From positions 2,155 to 15,330 of the forward strand of contig PLXT01000083.1 in assembly GCA_003151535.1 (NCBI GenBank): a DNA stretch of 13,176 nt, in the 5' to 3' direction. The notes under the pieces are model-generated. The model was given only the letters and a program-made list of their open reading frames with translations, was not told where the DNA came from and made no database searches. This stretch comes from Methanobacterium sp. (GTDB lineage: Archaea > Methanobacteriota > Methanobacteria > Methanobacteriales > Methanobacteriaceae). This document shows, piece by piece, positions 8,544-13,176 of this stretch (positions are counted from its first letter, which is position 1; the number at the start of each line of letters is the position of its first letter). A program made the position numbers and the translations under genes.

Positions 8544-8873
8544 ATGGTAAAAGATTACTCTAACGATCAAAATAACAGGGATGACCTTGATCTTGAATGA
8601 ATATCACAGGAAGTTGATAAATTCCTACAAGAAAAAGAAAAACACATAAGGGAAACAATCATCGGATCAAGAACAATCGAAGAATTGGAAGATTTTACAC
8701 TGGACGTTGGAATTAAAAAAACATACCTATGTATCAAAAGCAGTAAAGAATCATTTCCTGTACTTGCCAAGGTCGTTGAATTCTTTATAAAGGTATACGG
8801 TGCAACTGTTACCATGTACCGTAAAGGTGATAAGGTTTGCCTGGAACTTGTAACTCCAAAACGTGAATTATAA
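8544..8873 (+). pseudogene. solo copy of the response-regulator output domain, broken by in-frame TGA
   Basis: ATG 8544 has an excellent ribosome-binding site (AAAGGTGAT) and opens a 110-codon frame, but codon 19 (8598-8600) is TGA. The frame then continues without interruption to TAA 8871-8873. The part after the stop is real coding sequence because it aligns with the C-terminal part of the next gene. EVDKFLQEKEKHIRETIIGS matches DVTSFIGENEDSFKKAILGS, DFTLDVG matches DTSIDIG, and YRKGDKVCLEL matches YPKGDEICLEL. This homology begins only three codons after the TGA. A restart is possible only at TTG 8685, which would lose a third of the domain. The missing residue may have been Arg (CGA) or Trp (TGG). 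Selenocysteine is not expected in Methanobacteriales. I do not recognise the domain; predicted as alpha/beta, cytoplasmic. Either a pseudogene or a sequencing error. Confidence 0.7.
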
Positions 8874-8894
8874 TTAATCATGGCTGGTGTTAAA

Positions 8895-9578
8895 ATGGAA
8901 AAAATCAAGATCCTAATAGTTGAGGATGAAAGTATCCTTGCATTGGGCCTAAAAAAGAAATTAGAAAATTTAGGATACAGTGTTACTGATATTGCTGCCT
9001 TTGGTAATGAAACATTCAATAAGGTTAGTGCTAATAAACCAGATCTTATATTGATGGATATAGTGATTAAGGGGGATATTGATGGAATAGAAACTGCTGC
9101 TGTATTAAATAAAACAGAATCAATTCCAGTCATATACCTAACAGCCTATGCCGACGATGAAATTCTTAAACGTGCAGCAACAACAGAACCCTACGGATAC
9201 ATACTCAAACCCTACAAGGAAAAAGAACTTAAAGCCAATATTGAGATGGCAATTTATAGGAAGAAATCTGAAAAAGAAGAAATGCTTGATTATGAAGATG
9301 TTTATCGTGATGTAACCAGTTTTATCGGTGAAAATGAGGATTCCTTTAAAAAAGCCATATTAGGATCTTACCTAGACGAAGTTGACACTTCAATCGATAT
9401 AGGATCCAGTAAGATGTACATCTCAGCTTCACGAGGACAGAAGTCATCTGATAATGAGGATGTTTCTGAGATACTCAGTAAGATTGCACTTCAATTTATT
9501 GATAAGTACGGTGGAGAAGCTTCAATATATCCTAAAGGCGATGAAATATGTCTTGAACTTGATAAACCTAATTTTTAA
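8895..9578 (+). CDS. response regulator: receiver plus unrecognised C-terminal domain
   Basis: 227 residues from ATG 8895. Residues 2-120 form a canonical receiver: EDE (10-12) acidic cluster, phosphoacceptor D55 in LILMDI, T83 in YLTAY, K105 in YILKPY. All key residues are present, so it should be phosphorylated by a histidine kinase that is not in this window. A charged linker follows, then a domain at about 150-224 ending in YPKGDEICLEL. It has no recognisable DNA-binding motif and is homologous to the small protein encoded just upstream (8544-8873). I chose 8895 because GGTG (8886-8889) sits five bases before it; ATG 8880 would add five residues without a ribosome-binding site. It is last in the three-gene unit, 21 bases after the previous stop. 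The output is probably protein-protein interaction, perhaps with the solo copy. Receiver assignment is near certain; output function unknown. Confidence 0.9.
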   Translation: MEKIKILIVEDESILALGLKKKLENLGYSVTDIAAFGNETFNKVSANKPDLILMDIVIKGDIDGIETAAVLNKTESIPVIYLTAYADDEILKRAATTEPYGYILKPYKEKELKANIEMAIYRKKSEKEEMLDYEDVYRDVTSFIGENEDSFKKAILGSYLDEVDTSIDIGSSKMYISASRGQKSSDNEDVSEILSKIALQFIDKYGGEASIYPKGDEICLELDKPNF

Positions 9579-9599
9579 ATATTTATTAATCAACAAATG

Positions 9600-9627
9600 T
9601 TTCAGGGAATTCTACATATCCCTGAAA
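9600..9627. terminator. hairpin between convergent genes
   Basis: TTTCAGGGA at 9600-9608 and TCCCTGAAA at 9619-9627 form a perfect 9-bp stem with a 10-base loop, 21 bases after the response-regulator stop. T-rich stretches follow on both sides, including a long T run near 9701-9710. It lies between convergent transcription units (9578 and 9715) and would suit a bidirectional terminator. Confidence 0.6.
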
Positions 9628-9714
9628 TTTAACTTTAAACCCATAATAAATCATTAATCTTTTTATAACTATTTTCTTTAGCATAAAAAAGGGCATATAT
9701 TTTTTTTTAATGAA

Positions 9715-11151
9715 CTATTCCAATTCAGTTTCAATCAGTGTATCTGTGGCAATCAAGTTAACCCCATTTAGATCATCACCCTCACTGTTGTTCAGTTTAC
9801 TCTTACGCATTCCATATAGAAAGTATACTGACACCCCAATTATTAGGCTAATAGCAAATCTCTGAAGAGTTGTAGATGATAGTTGAGTTATTAAAAATAA
9901 ACATGAAATTATTGAAATTAAGGGGATGATGGGTACCAGAGGACATTTAAATCCACGTGGAATATCTGGTTGTGACCTTCTAAGAACAATAACAGATATT
10001 GCAAGGAAGATGAAAGCGGATAATGTTCCAATATTCACAAGTTCTATTATGAGTGCAAGGGGGATAAAGGCAGCTATAAGTGCTGCGACTGTACCCACGA
10101 GGATTATACTTGTTAAAGGAGATTTGTAAGTTGAGTGAACCCTTGAAAATATTCCAGGCAGGAGTCCATCACGGCTCATGGCAAAGAATATTCGGGTCTG
10201 TCCAAAAAGACTGGTTAAAAGTACGGATGTTATCCCACATAACGCTCCAATAGACACTATTGAAGCAATCCAACTGGAACCAACATATTTTAATGCAAAT
10301 GCTACAGGAGCACCGTTATTTAAAAGGTAATATGGTACCATGCCTGTAAGAACACCTGCAACAACAATGTAGAGTATTGAACTTATAATGAGTGATCCAC
10401 TAATTCCCTTGGGCAGATTCTTCTGTGGATCCTTGGTTTCTTCGGCTGCAGTTGAAACAGCATCAAAACATATATAAGCAAAAAATACCATTGCAGCACC
10501 CTGGAACACCCCAGCTATACCAAATGGTGTGAATGGTGTGAATGGTGTGTAGTTAGTGGGATTTATAAATTTCATCCCAACAACTATAAAAATAATTATA
10601 ACTGCAATATTTGCTATTACAATGGCTGTATTTATACGTGTACTTTCCTTTGCTCCGAGGATTAACACTCCAGTCAATAATCCTATTATTACAACTGCTG
10701 GCAGATTTATAAATCCTCCAACTGCCATAGAACCGGTTAAATATGCTGGTAGGTTTATTCCAGCTGAACCGAGTAGTCCAACAGTATATGATGACCATCC
10801 AACTGCCACAGCCGATGCGGATATTAAATATTCAAATATGAGGACCCATCCAATCATCCATGCCCATATCTCTCCTAGTGTAACATAGGTATAGGTATAA
10901 ACACTGCCTGCGATGGGTATCATGGATGCAAATTCAGCATAGCAGAGTGCTGTGAATGTACATGCAACAGCAGATATTATGAATGATATTAAGAGTGCTG
11001 GTCCTGAATAATTAGCTGCAGTAACTCCAGTTACGATGAATATTCCTGCACCTATAATACTTCCTAATCCTAATAATATGAGTCCAGTAGGGCCAATAGA
11101 TCTTTTAAGACTCTTATCAATATTTTCTGGATGTGCAATATATTCGATCAT
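9715..11151 (-). CDS. APC-superfamily amino-acid permease
   Basis: 478 residues with about 12 hydrophobic segments, the usual size of APC-family amino-acid transporters of the cationic-transporter/YhdG type. The family signature GSIIGAGIF is at 30-38 in the first helix, where the unwound part binds the substrate backbone. The conserved stretch AMVFFAYICFDAVSTAAEETKDP lies near 215-237, and FAMSRDGLLP lies in the later cytoplasmic loop. The C-terminal tail after the last helix is hydrophilic (KSKLNNSEGDD). The ATG at 11151 has no clear ribosome-binding site. It lies 29 bases after the stop of a truncated paralogue (11181-12008), so it was probably the second gene of a tandem duplicated pair. 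Substrate cannot be read from sequence. A run of three TPF triplets near residue 201-210 is encoded by a 9-bp tandem repeat. Confidence 0.9.
   Translation of the reverse strand: MIEYIAHPENIDKSLKRSIGPTGLILLGLGSIIGAGIFIVTGVTAANYSGPALLISFIISAVACTFTALCYAEFASMIPIAGSVYTYTYVTLGEIWAWMIGWVLIFEYLISASAVAVGWSSYTVGLLGSAGINLPAYLTGSMAVGGFINLPAVVIIGLLTGVLILGAKESTRINTAIVIANIAVIIIFIVVGMKFINPTNYTPFTPFTPFGIAGVFQGAAMVFFAYICFDAVSTAAEETKDPQKNLPKGISGSLIISSILYIVVAGVLTGMVPYYLLNNGAPVAFALKYVGSSWIASIVSIGALCGITSVLLTSLFGQTRIFFAMSRDGLLPGIFSRVHSTYKSPLTSIILVGTVAALIAAFIPLALIIELVNIGTLSAFIFLAISVIVLRRSQPDIPRGFKCPLVPIIPLISIISCLFLITQLSSTTLQRFAISLIIGVSVYFLYGMRKSKLNNSEGDDLNGVNLIATDTLIETELE
10523..10549. repeat. three tandem copies of a 9-bp unit inside the permease gene
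   Basis: AATGGTGTG occurs three times head to tail (10523-10531, 10532-10540, 10541-10549). On the coding (minus) strand it encodes Thr-Pro-Phe three times in a loop before the AMVFFAY helix. The paralogous gene has only YYPFMPY at this place. The unit length keeps the frame, so copy-number change would lengthen the loop without killing the gene. Confidence 0.85.
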
Positions 11152-11180
11152 AAAAAAAGTTAGAATGGAATTTAGTAAAC

Positions 11181-12008
11181 CTACTTGGATAGCGGGGTTT
11201 CAATAGGCGGTTCAAATCCTCCCATATCTGTTTCTAAACTATCTTCGGGTCTGAACATTCCATGGTATTCTCCGTATGAAAAGTAAACAATAATGCCTAA
11301 TACCAACCAGACAATAAATATCTGGATAATATGTACTTTAAGCTGTGATATTAAAGCTAAACAAAATACTATTGATAATATTGGTATTGCAGGTACTAAT
11401 GGGCATTTAAATGCTCTTTCCATGTCTGGTTGTTGTCTTCGAAGTATTATAACCGAGAGGGCAAGGAATATAAATGCTGATAGTGCCCCGACATTAACCA
11501 GTTCAAAGATACTGTCCAAGGAGAAGAATGCTGCAATCAAGGCTGCCATTCCACCTACAAGTACAATACTTGCAACTGGAGCTTTACAGTCTTGATTTAC
11601 AATGGAAAATATTTTAGGAAGTAAACCATCCCTGCTCATTGCAAATATGATACGGGCTTTGCTGAACATGTTAACCAGCACCACAGTTGTGAGGCCGGCT
11701 ATTGCACCTATTGTGATAACGGTAAATGCCCATTTAACACCAACATATTGTAGTTCAAATGCAACTGGAGAAGCATTGTTCAGTAAATTGAAGGGTACCA
11801 TTCCTGTCATTATGGCTGCTACTGCAATGTAAAGAATTGAACTTATTATGAGTGATCCAATAATTCCTATTGGAATAGTTCTTCCAGGGTCTTTGGTCTC
11901 TTCAGCTGCCGATGCAACGGCATCAAATCCTAAATAAGCGAAGAAAACCATTGCCACTCCTGTGAAAATGCCACTTATGCCGTAGGGCATGAAGGGATAG
12001 TAATTTGC
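11181..12008 (-). pseudogene. 5'-truncated APC-superfamily amino-acid permease
   Basis: Only the C-terminal part, about 275 residues, of a second permease remains. The coding sequence reads ANYYPFMPYGISGIF from about 12008 downward and then runs closely parallel to the intact neighbour: AMVFFAYLGFDAVASAAEETKDP, FAMSRDGLLPKIF, FKCPLVPAIP, down to the hydrophilic tail ETDMGGFEPPIETPLSK. The first ~200 residues, including the GSxxGAGIF signature, are absent. Upstream of codon GCA (12006-12008) the homology stops abruptly and the next DNA belongs to small + strand genes of a different kind. The ATG at 11990 is internal and cannot give a working transporter. With the intact gene at 9715-11151 it represents a tandem duplication, one copy of which was cut by insertion, recombination or a wrong contig join. 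Confidence 0.85.
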
Positions 12009-12028
12009 AGTTTTTAAAAGCAGGATTT

Positions 12029-12379
12029 ATGCTTACAAACCTTACACTTGTTAATACACAAATTACAAGTAACACAATACAATTAATAGCTGGAAACACA
12101 ACCGGAACGGCTACATTCTGTATATATCCCAATATAGAACCATTTAAATCATGGAATAATATTAGTTGGGTTAAATCTAGTGGAACTGGAACAATAACAT
12201 GTACAATTAAAAGAGTAAGCGATGGAAGTGTAATTGATACCAATATCGCGAATCCTAAGGATTTATCAGCTGAACCACTGGCTCTTGAATATATTGATTT
12301 TGCCATTACATTAACACAAGTTTCAGGGAATAATCCTATTTTAAACAGTATTCAATTAATTTTACAAGGGGGATTTTAA
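12029..12379 (+). CDS. virus-like small structural protein, possibly tail or surface component
   Basis: 116 residues from ATG 12029, preceded by AGGA at 12022-12025. The frame is open back to 12005 (TTG). I do not recognise a named family. The sequence is rich in Thr, Asn, Ile and Ser with alternating beta-strand pattern. The phrases WVKSSGTGTITCTIKRVSDGS and DFAITLTQVSGNNPILNSIQL resemble beta-sandwich structural proteins of tailed viruses, and the gene is packed tightly against the next (stop at 12379, ATG at 12381). There is no signal peptide, so it is not an ordinary secreted protein. It lies only 20 bases past the cut in the permease gene, so its upstream neighbours may have been removed. 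The viral origin is inferred from size, packing and composition, not from a recognised domain. Confidence 0.5.
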   Translation: MLTNLTLVNTQITSNTIQLIAGNTTGTATFCIYPNIEPFKSWNNISWVKSSGTGTITCTIKRVSDGSVIDTNIANPKDLSAEPLALEYIDFAITLTQVSGNNPILNSIQLILQGGF

Positions 12380-12380
12380 G

Positions 12381-12859
12381 ATGCTAATAACTACAAATTT
12401 AACTGTTAGTCCAAATATGAAAATGGCTTACAGTAACCAAACGACAACTATTACGATAACAGCTGGAAATTTAGAAAATGTAACAATAACACCCCCTACA
12501 GGGTATTTAATGGAAATAAACGGATTAACTCTTTCAGCTCCCGCTGTTGGAGGTCTAGTGGAACACATTACTTTAGATTAACTGGGGCTGTTGGTACAAC
12601 CGGAGTAGTTATTACAAGTGCAGCGGGAACGGCTAATTATAATCAAGAGTTAGATATAAAAGAATTGTTACTTTATAGTCCAAGTGTAATGACATTCCCT
12701 ACAACTGAAGCTGGTTTTATTGCAAGTATAAAAGAAAGACTGTTTGACAATTTAAATCCATTCTTGATACAGTACGGTAACAATACGAATGCAAGTCAGA
12801 CAGGTAGTCGTACTTATACGATTCAATATGTCTTAATACCTGAAAATACTAATTTCTAA
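12381..12859 (+). pseudogene. virus-like beta-rich protein with 1-nt frameshift
   Basis: GGGGGAT (in the end of the preceding gene) precedes ATG 12381. The first frame reads TNLTVSPNMKMAYSNQ and continues to TLSAPAVGG before drifting and stopping at TAA 12579-12581. The -1 frame picks up at about 12554 with SSGTHYFRLTGAVGTTGVV. It then runs open to TAA 12857-12859 through KELLLYSPSVMTFP, ASIKERLFDNLNPFLIQYG and TYTIQYVLIPENTNF. Restoring one base at GGxTCT (12552-12556) gives GGSSGTHYF and a continuous product of 159 residues. No slippery heptamer is visible there, so a deletion or sequencing error is more likely than programmed frameshifting. I do not recognise the family. Position in a run of tightly spaced genes suggests a virus structural protein, perhaps a tail subunit or completion protein. 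Confidence 0.6.
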
Positions 12860-12872
12860 GGGGGTAAAAATT

Positions 12873-13046
12873 ATGGCAGATATTTATATAGATCCAGACA
12901 CTTATCAAGAACAAACAACCACTTCAGAAACATTAGACGACGCTACGGTTGTAACATATTCTACGTGGGGTTTAATCGAATCTTCACAGCTTGAAGACAA
13001 ATCAGCAGTGAAAAAGAAAGTTGGAAGACCTTCTAAAAAGAAATAA
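12873..13046 (+). CDS. 57-residue acidic protein with basic AT-hook-like tail
   Basis: ATG 12873 is preceded by the strong ribosome-binding site GGGGGT at 12859-12864, eight bases away, just after the stop of the previous gene. The product begins MADIYIDPDTYQEQ, is acidic and Thr-rich through residue 44, and ends KKKVGRPSKKK. The GRP core flanked by lysines resembles an AT-hook, which binds the minor groove of AT-rich DNA; it could also simply be a basic tail. No family recognised. Spacing and ribosome-binding site make it a real gene of the same virus-like unit. The T-run at 13052-13058 just after the stop is a possible terminator. Confidence 0.65.
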   Translation: MADIYIDPDTYQEQTTTSETLDDATVVTYSTWGLIESSQLEDKSAVKKKVGRPSKKK

Positions 13047-13075
13047 AATTCTCTTTTTTAAAATTAGAAGGTAAA

Positions 13076-13166
13076 GGGCAGGGAGGGGGATTTTATTCAA
13101 AATTTCATAAACACAAAAAACAAAGAGATATTTTGGTTATAAATTGATTGAACATTCTCCCTGCCC
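13076..13166. repeat. perfect 10-bp GC-rich inverted repeat enclosing 71 AT-rich bases
   Basis: GGGCAGGGAG at 13076-13085 is answered by CTCCCTGCCC at 13157-13166. The arms are strongly GC-rich within AT-rich DNA, so they are unlikely to be chance. The enclosed bases carry no convincing reading frame. The structure follows the last virus-like gene and ends near the window edge. It could be a structured RNA with a closing stem, a recombination or packaging site, or the end of an element. Confidence 0.55.
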
Positions 13167-13176
13167 ATATATATTA

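Noticed and set aside
8598..8600. Selenocysteine at the TGA codon
   Set aside because: Methanobacteriales are not known to have selenocysteine insertion, and the homologous response-regulator tail has no Cys at this place.
8567..9133. 188-codon open frame on the minus strand opposite the solo-domain gene and response regulator
   Set aside because: It mirrors two + strand genes with recognised homology, has no ribosome-binding site and a Ser/Leu-rich composition typical of an antisense shadow.
9926..10129. + strand open frames inside the permease genes (also 10556-10888, 11293-11832)
   Set aside because: They are opposite-strand shadows of transmembrane coding sequence without ribosome-binding sites.
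10523..10549. CRISPR-like or intergenic repeat
   Set aside because: Units are only 9 bp, have no spacers and lie in frame within a permease gene.
11923..12306. Minus-strand frame spanning the permease/virus-like junction
   Set aside because: It is in a different frame from the permease and antisense to the virus-like gene; its apparent continuity over the junction is accidental.
12545..12560. Programmed -1 frameshift as in tail-assembly genes
   Set aside because: No X XXY YYZ slippery heptamer is present at the frame change, so a simple base loss is more likely.
12009..13176. Complete provirus
   Set aside because: Only three small genes are visible; no integrase, terminase, capsid, portal or attachment repeat lies within the window.

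Overview
The window looks like chromosomal DNA of a methanogenic archaeon of the order Methanobacteriales, most likely a Methanobacterium-type organism. The evidence is AT-rich DNA, ribosome-binding sites of the GGTGATC type (complementary to the archaeal 16S rRNA 3' end), TATA-like boxes, an archaeal Lhr-type helicase next to an SbcD-related phosphoesterase, and multi-PAS plus receiver-domain signalling proteins typical of these methanogens. The genus is inferred; no rRNA or methanogenesis gene is present to confirm it.

Layout. (1) 186-3508: a metallophosphoesterase and an Lhr-type DNA helicase on the + strand, a pairing known from other archaea. Both are disrupted here: an in-frame TAG in the first, and an internal deletion with frameshift between the first helicase motifs in the second. 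(2) 3728-4189: a small secreted protein of unknown function whose natural start appears to be ATT or a mutated ATG. (3) 5014-4362, minus strand: a two-gene operon of a winged-helix regulator and a three-TM membrane protein. (4) 5373-9578: a signalling block. It starts with a large protein made of a degenerate receiver and six PAS modules but no kinase domain. A tight three-gene unit follows: a ribbon-helix-helix protein, a small protein broken by an in-frame TGA, and a response regulator. The small protein and the C-terminal half of the response regulator are clearly homologous, so they share an output or partner domain that I do not recognise. (5) 11151-9715 and 12008-11181, minus strand: two tandem paralogous APC-family amino-acid permeases. 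The upstream one has lost its N-terminal ~200 residues. (6) 12009-13176: foreign-looking, virus-like small genes on the + strand, starting exactly where the second permease is cut off. One of them has a 1-nt frameshift. A perfect 10-bp inverted repeat lies at the end.

The domain shared by the solo protein (8544-8873) and the response-regulator tail (8895-9578) is the best candidate for an undescribed system: a receiver plus a free-standing copy of its own output domain plus a small DNA-binding protein, next to a kinase-less PAS sensor. The other striking property is the number of broken genes: six loci in 13 kb carry a stop, deletion, lost start or truncation. This means either a decaying chromosome segment or a draft sequence with errors, and raw reads would decide. 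No tRNA, rRNA, CRISPR array, integrase or transposase was seen.
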